Positions 9,137-16,416 of a stretch of 64,000 nt of DNA are shown piece after piece. Location of the stretch: contig NZ_CALDPF010000032.1 in NCBI RefSeq assembly GCF_937912035.1, positions 21,777 to 85,776 of the forward strand, written 5' to 3'. Source of the DNA: an uncultured Bacteroides sp. GTDB taxonomy: Bacteria; Bacteroidota; Bacteroidia; Bacteroidales; Bacteroidaceae. Below the pieces are notes generated by a model. The model was not told the DNA's origin, did not search any database, and saw nothing but the letters and a program-made list of their open reading frames with translations. The translations under genes and the position numbers were made by a program. Within the stretch, counting starts at the first letter, position 1. Each line of letters begins with the position of its first letter.

Positions 9137-10054
9137 TTATGTTTGTTTTTTGTTATTTCTGGGGTGGTGGTTGATTATTTCGTTCCTTAATCTTGCCCTG
9201 TCGATGTGTGTATATATTTCTGTAGTACCGATATTTTCATGTCCCAACATGCATTGTATTGCCCTTAAATTTGCGCCTCCTTCAAGTAGATGAGTAGCAA
9301 ACGAATGTCTGAAAGTATGTGGGCTTATAGTTTTCTTTAACCCTATTTTATTTGCCAGTTCTTTTATGATATGAAAAACCATTATTCTTGAAATATTTTT
9401 ACCGAATTTGCTAATAAACAGAAAATCCTCGTACCCAGGTTTTATCAATCCTTCGTCTCTTGATATAAAATAAGTTTTTATTTCTTTTATCGCTTTAGGA
9501 GAAATTGGTACAAGTCTTTGTTTACTTCCCTTTCCTTCTACTTTTATAAAACCTTCGTTAAGGTATAGGTCTGAGATTTTCAGGTTACATAATTCCGAAA
9601 CTCGCAATCCGCAACTGTATAACGTCTCAAGAATTGCGCAATTCCTTTGTCCCTCTCTTGTGCTCCTGTCAATGGCATTTATAAGACTGTCAATTTCTTC
9701 AACGCTTAAAATATCTGGCAAATGTTTCCCTATCTGAGGTGATTCTAGTAGTTCTGTAGGGTCTTGCTTTATGTATTCCTCTATGAGAAGATAGTGGTAG
9801 AATGAACGGACTCCTGAAAGGATTCTTGCCTGGGAACGTGGACATATTCCAATATCTCTGAGGCAGGCAGTGAAGTTCTCCAGATGCTCGAGCCTGACGT
9901 CTAGAATGTTTGTCTTTTCTTCTTCAAGATACAAGATGAGCTTTTCCAAGTCGCAAGTATATGCAGCAATAGTGTTCTCGGATAGTGATTTTTCCAATCT
10001 CAGATATTGTTTATACTTTATTATAATTTGTCCGTTTGCTACCTGTTTATTCAT
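9137..10054 (-). CDS. xerD: Site-specific tyrosine recombinase XerD-type
   Basis: A 305-residue tyrosine recombinase with a SAM-like N-terminal core-binding domain (YKQYLRLEKSLSENTIAAYTCDLEKL) and a catalytic domain. Seen: catalytic Arg in YSCGLRVSELCNL, Lys in VEGKGSKQRLVPI, HTFRHSFATHLLEGGANL (HxxR), LGHENIGTTEIYTHI with the second His and nucleophilic Tyr. The length and full catalytic set match housekeeping XerC/D, which resolves chromosome dimers at dif with a partner and FtsK. It is not next to a mobile element, and its divergent neighbour is the conserved aroQ. This favours the chromosomal Xer role over an element integrase. Whether it is the C or D paralogue cannot be settled here. 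Confidence 0.9.
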   Translation of the reverse strand: MNKQVANGQIIIKYKQYLRLEKSLSENTIAAYTCDLEKLILYLEEEKTNILDVRLEHLENFTACLRDIGICPRSQARILSGVRSFYHYLLIEEYIKQDPTELLESPQIGKHLPDILSVEEIDSLINAIDRSTREGQRNCAILETLYSCGLRVSELCNLKISDLYLNEGFIKVEGKGSKQRLVPISPKAIKEIKTYFISRDEGLIKPGYEDFLFISKFGKNISRIMVFHIIKELANKIGLKKTISPHTFRHSFATHLLEGGANLRAIQCMLGHENIGTTEIYTHIDRARLRNEIINHHPRNNKKQT

Positions 10055-10064
10055 TCTTTTTTAT

Positions 10065-10072
10065 TATCTTTG
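10065..10072 (+). promoter_or_regulatory. -7 box of the aroQ operon
   Basis: TATCTTTG lies upstream of aroQ, with a predicted start near 10079. It faces the xerD -7 box, so the two transcripts start at about the same point and run over each other's promoter. Confidence 0.65.
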
Positions 10073-10086
10073 CACCATATTTATTA

Positions 10087-10094
10087 CAAAGGTA
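10087..10094 (-). promoter_or_regulatory. -7 box of xerD
   Basis: The minus strand reads TACCTTTG, about 33 bp before the xerD ATG. The predicted start is near 10080. Confidence 0.6.
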
Positions 10095-10119
10095 CAAAAG
10101 TTTATATTAAAAATAAACG

Positions 10120-10542
10120 ATGCGAATACAAATAATTAATGGCCCTAATATAAATTTATTGGGAAAGCGTGAACCTTCTGTATACGGAAATGTTTCTTTT
10201 GAAGAGTACTATGCTGGATTGGTGGCTATGTATCCTGATGTTGAGTTTCATTACTATCAGTCAAATGTGGAAGGTGAGATGATTAATAAAATTCACGAGA
10301 TAGGTTTCTCATTTGATGGCATCGTACTGAATGCCGGTGCTTATACTCACACGTCTATAGCTTTGCAGGATGCTTTGAGAGCTGTTACAACACCTGCCAT
10401 TGAAGTTCATATATCCAATGTGCATACAAGAGAGGAATTCAGACATAAATCTATGATTTCATGTGCATGTCGTGGAGTGATATGTGGCTTTGGACTCGAT
10501 TCATACAGATTGGCAGTCGAGGCATTTATTAATTCGAAATAG
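10120..10542 (+). CDS. aroQ: Type II 3-dehydroquinate dehydratase
   Basis: Converts 3-dehydroquinate to 3-dehydroshikimate in the shikimate pathway. The 140-residue protein has the type II signatures: IINGPNINLLGKREPSVYG with the lid-loop Arg and Tyr, SNVEGEMINKIHE, and VLNAGAYTHTSIALQDAL with Asn and the TS pair. HISNVHTREEFRHKS carries the catalytic His and the conserved Arg. The length is normal for the dodecameric enzyme. It is first in a same-strand run with pyk, which starts 29 bp downstream. Confidence 0.96.
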   Translation: MRIQIINGPNINLLGKREPSVYGNVSFEEYYAGLVAMYPDVEFHYYQSNVEGEMINKIHEIGFSFDGIVLNAGAYTHTSIALQDALRAVTTPAIEVHISNVHTREEFRHKSMISCACRGVICGFGLDSYRLAVEAFINSK

Positions 10543-10571
10543 TGTAAAACAGGTATAATAGTTTTTTTATT

Positions 10572-12032
10572 ATGATGCTTAAACAAACAAAAATCGTTGC
10601 GTCCATTTCAGATTTGCGCTGTGAAGTGGATTTTATCAGAGATCTTTTTAATGCGGGTATGAATGTTGTTCGTATGAACACTGCGCATGCCAGCCGCGAG
10701 GGTTTCGAAAAGTTGATATCCAATGTGCGCGAAGTATCTAACCGTATTGCAATCCTTATGGATACTAAAGGTCCAGAGGTGCGTACTACAGCCAGTGCTG
10801 AAGGACCTATCGATTTTAAGATAGGTGATAAAGTACAGATCGTAGGTAATCCTGATCAGGAGACTACTCGCGAATGTATTGCGGTAACTTATAAGAGTTT
10901 TGTTCATGACCTTTCTGTTGGAGCTTCAGTTTTGATTGATGACGGTGATTTGGCTTTGACTGTAGTTGATAAGAATGAAACAACTTTGTTCTGCGAAGTA
11001 CAGAATGACGCCACTTTAGGTAGTAAAAAAAGCGTTAATGTTCCTGGGGTACGTATCAATCTTCCTTCATTGACAGAAAAAGACCGTAACAATATTCTTT
11101 ACGCTATAGAAAAAGATATTGACTTTATCGCTCACTCGTTTGTTCGTAATCGTCAGGATGTATTAGATATACGTGAGATACTTGATGCTCACAACAGTGA
11201 TATCAAGATTATAGCCAAGATTGAAAATCAGGAAGGTGTTGACAATATAGATGAAATTCTTGAAGTTGCAGATGGGGTTATGGTTGCTCGCGGTGACCTT
11301 GGTATCGAAGTCGCTCAGGAACGTATCCCTGGTATACAGCGTCAGCTCATCAAGAAATGTATTCTTGCTCGTAAGCCTGTTATCGTAGCTACACAGATGC
11401 TTCATACAATGATTAACAATCCTCGTCCTACACGTGCTGAAGTAACTGATATTGCTAATGCTATTTATTATCGTACAGACGCATTGATGCTTAGTGGTGA
11501 AACTGCTTACGGTAAATATCCTGTAGAAGCAGTTAAGACTATGACTAAGATTGCAGCTCAGGCTGAAAAGGATAAAATGGAGGAAAATGATATACCAATT
11601 CGTCTTACTCCAGAAAATGCTGATGTAACAAGCTTCTTGGCTAAATCAGCAGTTCGCGCTACAAACTTGATGCCTATTCATGCCATTATTACTGACAGTT
11701 TCAGTGGACTTACTGCTCGCAGTCTCGCAGCGTATCGTGGAAAATATCCTGTTCTTGCTATCTGTTATAAAGAAAAGACTATGCGTCATCTTGCTCTGTC
11801 ATACGGAGTAGAAGCTATCTATATGCCGGAAAAAGCGAACGGTCAGGAATATTACTTCACTGCTCTTCGCAAACTTATTACCGACGGTGTTCTTTCTGGT
11901 AACGACATGGTGGCATATTTGAGTAGTGGTAAGGCAGGAACTAAGACTTCATTCCTTGAAATCAATCAGGTGAATGATGTTCTTGAGCATGCTGACGACT
12001 ATGTTCTTCCAAATAAAAACCGTTACTTATAA
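10572..12032 (+). CDS. pyk: Pyruvate kinase
   Basis: Last step of glycolysis: phosphoenolpyruvate plus ADP to pyruvate plus ATP. The 486-residue product carries the family landmarks: ILMDTKGPEVRT at the start of the barrel, the B domain (about 75-165), IAKIENQEGVDNIDEIL with the catalytic Lys, MVARGDLGIEVAQERIP with the metal-binding acidic residue, and MLSGETAYGKYPVEAV. A C-terminal allosteric domain follows, without the extra PEP-utiliser domain found in some Gram-positive forms. The start gives MMLKQTKIVASISD; the second Met is also possible. It sits between aroQ and an O-methyltransferase gene 6 bp downstream, in an apparent operon. Confidence 0.96.
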   Translation: MMLKQTKIVASISDLRCEVDFIRDLFNAGMNVVRMNTAHASREGFEKLISNVREVSNRIAILMDTKGPEVRTTASAEGPIDFKIGDKVQIVGNPDQETTRECIAVTYKSFVHDLSVGASVLIDDGDLALTVVDKNETTLFCEVQNDATLGSKKSVNVPGVRINLPSLTEKDRNNILYAIEKDIDFIAHSFVRNRQDVLDIREILDAHNSDIKIIAKIENQEGVDNIDEILEVADGVMVARGDLGIEVAQERIPGIQRQLIKKCILARKPVIVATQMLHTMINNPRPTRAEVTDIANAIYYRTDALMLSGETAYGKYPVEAVKTMTKIAAQAEKDKMEENDIPIRLTPENADVTSFLAKSAVRATNLMPIHAIITDSFSGLTARSLAAYRGKYPVLAICYKEKTMRHLALSYGVEAIYMPEKANGQEYYFTALRKLITDGVLSGNDMVAYLSSGKAGTKTSFLEINQVNDVLEHADDYVLPNKNRYL

Positions 12033-12038
12033 TCGATA

Positions 12039-12680
12039 ATGAAAGAAACGGACGCACTGGACGATTATATACTTCGTCACATTGATGAAGAAGGAGAATA
12101 TCTGAAAGCATTATATCGGGCGACGCATGTGAAATTACTGCGTCCCCGTATGGCTTCCGGACATCTTCAGGGGCGAATGTTGAAAATGTTTGTACAGATG
12201 ATTCGTCCGAAACAGGTGCTTGAAATAGGCACATATAGCGGTTATTCCGCTCTTTGTCTGGCTGAGGGCCTTGAAGATGGAGCAATGCTTCATACATTTG
12301 AGATTAATGATGAACAGGAGGATTTCACACGTCCATGGCTGGAAAATTCACCATACGCTGACAAAATCAAGTTCTATATAGGTGATGCTATGGAAATAGT
12401 TCCTACTTTGGATATAACATTTGACCTTGTGTTTATGGATGGAAACAAGCGTTACTATGTTGATTACTACGAAATGATTTTCAAGCAGCTTCGTAAAGGT
12501 GGATATATCCTTGCCGACAACACATTGTGGGATGGTCATGTACTGGAAGAAAATCCTCATCATACGGACCTTCAGACAATAGGAATAAAGAAATTCAATG
12601 ACTTGGTAGCTGCCGACGAGAGAGTGGAGAAAGTAATATTGCCCATGCGCGACGGGCTTACCGTAATAAGAAAAAAATAA
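12039..12680 (+). CDS. SAM-dependent O-methyltransferase (family 3)
   Basis: The 213-residue protein shows the class I methyltransferase fold. Motif I is VLEIGTYSGYSALCLAEGL (about 66-84), an acidic strand end lies at LHTFEIND, and FDLVFMDGNKRYYVDYYEMI holds the metal-binding Asp region typical of catechol/caffeoyl-CoA-type O-methyltransferases. ILADNTLWDG follows. It is likely cytoplasmic; the acceptor is not predictable from sequence. The start is 6 bp after the pyk stop, with rbfA 8 bp further on, so it is clearly operonic. Confidence 0.88.
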   Translation: MKETDALDDYILRHIDEEGEYLKALYRATHVKLLRPRMASGHLQGRMLKMFVQMIRPKQVLEIGTYSGYSALCLAEGLEDGAMLHTFEINDEQEDFTRPWLENSPYADKIKFYIGDAMEIVPTLDITFDLVFMDGNKRYYVDYYEMIFKQLRKGGYILADNTLWDGHVLEENPHHTDLQTIGIKKFNDLVAADERVEKVILPMRDGLTVIRKK

Positions 12681-12688
12681 AAGATAAT

Positions 12689-13024
12689 ATGGAAACTACC
12701 AGACAAAACAAAATAGCCAGACTCATTCAGAAAGAATTGAGCGAGATGTTTCTGTTGCAGACAAAATCAATGCCGGGAGTACTTGTTTCTGTCAGCATAG
12801 TCAGAATCAGTCCTGATATGAGTTATGCTCGTGCATACTTGAGTGTTTTTCCTTCTGAAAGAGGAGAGGAAATAGTTAAGAACATCAATGACAATATGAA
12901 GTCAATCCGTTATGAACTTGGTAACCGTGTTCGTCACCAGTTGCGTATCATTCCGGAACTGAAATTCTTCATCGACGATTCACTTGATTACGTTGAAAAG
13001 ATTGATAAACTTCTGAACGATTAA
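12689..13024 (+). CDS. rbfA: 30S ribosome-binding factor A
   Basis: Late 30S maturation factor. The 111-residue size and the pattern RQNKIARLIQKELSEMF ... VLVSVSIVRISPDMSYARAYLSVFP ... IRYELGNRVRHQLRIIPELKFFIDDSLDYVEKIDKLL match RbfA, a single KH-like domain with the conserved RIIPEL motif and the terminal DxSxDYxxKID segment. It lies between the methyltransferase gene and a permease gene whose GTG start follows 29 bp after its stop. Confidence 0.95.
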   Translation: METTRQNKIARLIQKELSEMFLLQTKSMPGVLVSVSIVRISPDMSYARAYLSVFPSERGEEIVKNINDNMKSIRYELGNRVRHQLRIIPELKFFIDDSLDYVEKIDKLLND

Positions 13025-13053
13025 ATGTCGTCATTTAAAAAAATAAGTTCATC

Positions 13054-14277
13054 GTGAATTTTCCTTTTTTTATTGCTAAAAGGTATCTATTCTCAAAGAA
13101 ATCGCATAATGCCATAAATGTAATTTCTGTTATATCTGTGTGCGGAGTCGCTTTGGCCACACTGGCCATGGTCTGCACACTTTCTGTTTTTAACGGGTTT
13201 CAGGATATGGTGGCGACATTCTTTACGGCTTTTGACCCACAGATTAAGATTACATCCGTCAAGGGAAAAGTGTTTGACGGAAGCGCACCGGTATTTTCCG
13301 AAATCAGAACGATGCCTGAGATTGCCGTGTATTCAGAATCCGTGGAGGATAATGCCATGGTGCAATATAAAGGCCGCCAGGTGATGGCAATAATAAAAGG
13401 GGTGGAGGACAATTTTGATAAACTTACCCCTATAGATAGCATCCTCTTCGGTCGGGGAGAACTTATTCTTCACGATGAGGTGGTAGATTATGCGATACCA
13501 GGTCTCCAACTTCTATCGACATTAGGCTCCGGAATACGTTTCCTTGATCCATTGGAAATATATGCTCCTAAACGTGGAAGTCGTATCAACATGTCAAATC
13601 CTATGAGCAGTTTTGTCAGCGACCAGCTATTCTCGTCAGGACTGACATTTACAGTGAATCAGGAGAAATACGATGCCTCGTATATTATAACATCTATTGG
13701 CTTTGCGCGCCGTCTCTTCCAGTATACAAATGAAGTAACTGCCGTCAATCTTCGACTTATTGGTAGTGCTGATGAGAATAATGTAATAAAAAAACTAAAA
13801 GAGAAATTAGGTGATGATTTCTGTATTCAGAACCGTTATGAACAGCAGGCAGATACATTCAGAATAATGGAAATTGAAAAACTCATTTCTTATATATTCC
13901 TTGTATTTATTCTGATGATAGCATGTTTCAATGTTATCGGTTCGCTTTCAATGCTTATTATAGACAAGAAAAATGATGTGCAGACATTACGAAATCTTGG
14001 AGCCTCTGACAGTCAGATAGTGCGGATATTTCTTTTTGAAGGAAGGATGATTTCTTTCATAGGAGCAATTTCAGGAGTAATAATAGGCCTTATCCTATGT
14101 CTTATTCAGCAGAAATATGGGATAATATCACTGGGAAGTGCAGGAAGTTTCGTAGTAGATTCTTATCCAGTGAGTGTTCATATTGGGGATGTGGTACTTG
14201 TATTTGCTACAGTGCTTGTTGTTGGCTTTATTTCAGTATGGTATCCAGTCAGATATCTCAGTCGTAGACTATTATAG
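13054..14277 (+). CDS. LolC/LolE-type ABC permease (FtsX domain)
   Basis: A 407-residue inner-membrane protein: one N-terminal transmembrane helix (AINVISVISVCGVALATLAMV), a large periplasmic domain (about 45-270), then three C-terminal helices of an FtsX domain (YIFLVFILMIACFNVIGSLSMLIIDKKNDVQTLRNLGAS). This architecture is that of LolC/E, which with LolD extracts lipoproteins from the inner membrane. MacB-like use cannot be excluded because no ATPase gene is adjacent. The start is GTG; an upstream ATG at 13025 is in another frame and stops soon. It converges with murI, with 2 bp between the stops. Confidence 0.85.
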   Translation: MNFPFFIAKRYLFSKKSHNAINVISVISVCGVALATLAMVCTLSVFNGFQDMVATFFTAFDPQIKITSVKGKVFDGSAPVFSEIRTMPEIAVYSESVEDNAMVQYKGRQVMAIIKGVEDNFDKLTPIDSILFGRGELILHDEVVDYAIPGLQLLSTLGSGIRFLDPLEIYAPKRGSRINMSNPMSSFVSDQLFSSGLTFTVNQEKYDASYIITSIGFARRLFQYTNEVTAVNLRLIGSADENNVIKKLKEKLGDDFCIQNRYEQQADTFRIMEIEKLISYIFLVFILMIACFNVIGSLSMLIIDKKNDVQTLRNLGASDSQIVRIFLFEGRMISFIGAISGVIIGLILCLIQQKYGIISLGSAGSFVVDSYPVSVHIGDVVLVFATVLVVGFISVWYPVRYLSRRLL

Positions 14278-14279
14278 GG

Positions 14280-15122
14280 TTATTCAAGAGTAATACTTCT
14301 TACTTCAATATTCTCATTCAGGAAAATAGAAGCCGATTCCTTAAATTTTTCCACTGATTCTGTTGTGAGAAATTCACATTTTCCTTTTTGGGTACATCTG
14401 TTAGATATTTCATAATGTCTGCTTAGATAATCTTTCAGGCTTGCAGCAACATATTCTCCCTGAGTTATTATATTTATTCCTTGAGGAGTAAATTTTCTTA
14501 TTTTGTCAATAAGTAGAGGATAGTGTGTACATCCCAATACTATTGTGTCAATATCTTTGTCCTTGCTAAGCAGTTCGTTGATATATTTCTTTACGAAAAA
14601 ATCTGCACCCTCCGAATCATATTCCTTGTTTTCAACAAGAGGAACCCACATCGGACATGCAACTCCATTGACAGTAATATCAGGGAATAGTTTCTTTATT
14701 TCCATTGGATATGATTCAGAACGTATAGTACCGGATGTAGCAAGAATACCTACATGACGGCTTTTAGTGGCTTCTCCGATACTTTCTGCTGTTGGTCTGA
14801 TAACTCCAAGTACGCGTCTGGAATCGTCCAAATATGGCAAGTCGTTTTGTTGTATGCTTCTTAATGCTTTTGCTGATGCTGTATTACATGCCAGTATTAC
14901 TAGTGGGCATCCCATTTCGAATAGTTTTACAACTGCTTCCAGCGTAAATTCATACACAACTTCGAACGAGCGAGTGCCATACGGTGTGCGTGCATTGTCT
15001 CCCAAATATATGTAATCATATTCGGGTAATAATTTTCTGATTTCTTTCAATATTGTCAGTCCGCCGTAGCCGGAGTCGAATACACCTATAGGTCCTTTTA
15101 TCAAGCTTTTCAGATATGGCAT
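14280..15122 (-). CDS. murI: Glutamate racemase
   Basis: Makes D-glutamate for peptidoglycan. The 280-residue product has GVFDSGYGGLTILKEI with the substrate-binding Asp-Ser, YLGDNARTPYG, VILACNTASAKALR with the first catalytic Cys, and TIVLGCTHYPLLIDKI with the second Cys-Thr-His. All catalytic residues are present. It lies last in a minus-strand envelope cluster (uppS-bamA-skp-skp) but behind a strong hairpin terminator, so it may depend on partial readthrough or its own promoter, which I could not locate. Confidence 0.96.
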   Translation of the reverse strand: MPYLKSLIKGPIGVFDSGYGGLTILKEIRKLLPEYDYIYLGDNARTPYGTRSFEVVYEFTLEAVVKLFEMGCPLVILACNTASAKALRSIQQNDLPYLDDSRRVLGVIRPTAESIGEATKSRHVGILATSGTIRSESYPMEIKKLFPDITVNGVACPMWVPLVENKEYDSEGADFFVKKYINELLSKDKDIDTIVLGCTHYPLLIDKIRKFTPQGINIITQGEYVAASLKDYLSRHYEISNRCTQKGKCEFLTTESVEKFKESASIFLNENIEVRSITLE

Positions 15123-15135
15123 GTTTTCTCAAAAT

Positions 15136-15187
15136 TAAAAAGTGAAGAACCTGTACACATCAAGTTTGTGTAAACAGATTCTTCACT
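15136..15187 (-). terminator. Long-stem terminator between skp and murI
   Basis: An inverted repeat of about 19 bp (AGTGAAGAA... with TTCTTCACT, small mismatches inside) has a 7-nt loop. On the minus strand it is followed by TTTTTAATTTT. It ends the bamA-skp transcript just before the murI start codon. Confidence 0.85.
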
Positions 15188-15210
15188 TAAACTATATGTT
15201 AAATTAAATA

Positions 15211-15768
15211 TTAGTTTCCTGCTGGAAGTGTAGCAGGTACCTGTGGTACGTATGGAGCAGCTGTTAAGCTAATACCGAGATTAGTCTTAATATCGTTTGT
15301 GATGTCCTTAGCTTGAGTTTCGTCTATATAAGGTATATCAGTACGGTTTAAGTCAAATACGAATACATAACTACCGGCTTTACCTACAGCTTGAACGGCT
15401 TTTTCCATTTTTTCATATATAGGAGTCATCATGTCTCTATATGCTTTTTCCAATTGCTGTTGCGCATCCTGTTGGAACTGCATTCCTTTTTCTGAAAGTT
15501 CCTGAAGCTCTTTCTGACGACGTTCAAGGATGTTTTGAGGAAGGTTTTTCTGTTCCTGCTGGAATTCGGCGAACTTTTTGTTGAATTCGTCAGACGCACG
15601 TTTGATTTCATCCTCATATTGTTTTCTTAATGCCTGGATGTCTGTCTGAGCCTTAGCGTATTCAGGCATTACAGGGATAATTGATTCTGATTTGAAGTAT
15701 CCGAACTTCTGTGCAAATATGCTCATTGGTGCAACGAGCATAAGCAATAATGCTAATTTTTTCAACAT
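15211..15768 (-). CDS. Skp/OmpH-family periplasmic chaperone (second copy)
   Basis: A 185-residue protein with a signal peptide (LALLLMLVAPMSIFAQ), then KFGYFKSESIIPVMPEY. A long charged helical stretch (about 45-125, rich in Gln/Glu/Lys, for example FQQEQKNLPQNILERRQKELQELSEKGMQFQQ) forms the coiled-coil tentacle of Skp. It closes with a beta segment ending at PYVPQVPATLPAGN. Family knowledge: Skp trimers hold unfolded outer-membrane proteins for BamA. It is the downstream paralogue of the gene at 15844-16359 and follows bamA, the classical order. Confidence 0.92.
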   Translation of the reverse strand: MLKKLALLLMLVAPMSIFAQKFGYFKSESIIPVMPEYAKAQTDIQALRKQYEDEIKRASDEFNKKFAEFQQEQKNLPQNILERRQKELQELSEKGMQFQQDAQQQLEKAYRDMMTPIYEKMEKAVQAVGKAGSYVFVFDLNRTDIPYIDETQAKDITNDIKTNLGISLTAAPYVPQVPATLPAGN

Positions 15769-15843
15769 AATCTTTGTATTCTATTTTATTATTAATTCTT
15801 CTGTTGTAGAGTGTGTTTCCCTTTCGGTTGCAAATGTATAAAA

Positions 15844-16359
15844 TTATTTTGAATATCCTAATTTCAAAAGGACTTCATTGCTAATATCTATACGAGGAGA
15901 AGCAAAAATCATACTTTGTGCAGATGCTCTGTCTATTACAGCGTCATATCCTTTCTGAGTTGCGATTTCCTTCACTGCATTGTATATTGCATCCTGTATA
16001 GGGGATATAAGTTCCTGTCTTTTCTTCATTGCTTCACCTTGAGGACCGAAGTAGGTTTGTCTCAATTCGGCAGCTTCTTTTTCCTTGGCAATTATTTCTT
16101 CTTCTTTGGCTGTTCTTTGTTCGGCATTCATAGTCTGAGCAGATTTCTGATATGCTTCATACAATGCTTTTGCTTCTTTGGATTTTGCTTCAATTTCGGT
16201 CTGCCATTGTTTTGACAGACTTTCCATTTGCTTGTTCGCCTGTTCGTATGAAGGTATCTGCTTCAGGATAAACTCCATGTCTATAAGGGCAAATTTCTGA
16301 GCCTGTGCTGTCATCATGCCTGCCATGACAATCAGTAGAGATAGAAACATTTTCTTCAT
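15844..16359 (-). CDS. Skp/OmpH-family periplasmic chaperone (first copy)
   Basis: A 171-residue product with signal peptide (FLSLLIVMAGMMTAQAQ), then KFALIDMEFILKQIPSYEQA, the OmpH start pattern. A coiled coil (about 45-115, KQWQTEIEAKSKEAKALYEAYQ) and a C-terminal strand segment with YDAVIDRASAQSMIFASPRIDIS follow. It lies 57 bp downstream of bamA and 75 bp upstream of its paralogue, in one operon. Having two diverged Skp proteins next to BamA is common in Bacteroidetes. Confidence 0.92.
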   Translation of the reverse strand: MKKMFLSLLIVMAGMMTAQAQKFALIDMEFILKQIPSYEQANKQMESLSKQWQTEIEAKSKEAKALYEAYQKSAQTMNAEQRTAKEEEIIAKEKEAAELRQTYFGPQGEAMKKRQELISPIQDAIYNAVKEIATQKGYDAVIDRASAQSMIFASPRIDISNEVLLKLGYSK

Positions 16360-16416
16360 AATCTTTCGTGTTTTAAATGGTTATTACTATCCGTTAATAC
16401 GGTCAGGAGTCATTCG

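Noticed and set aside
9137..10054. xerD as an integron or phage integrase
   Set aside because: No mobile genes or att repeats lie nearby, and its size and neighbours fit the housekeeping recombinase.
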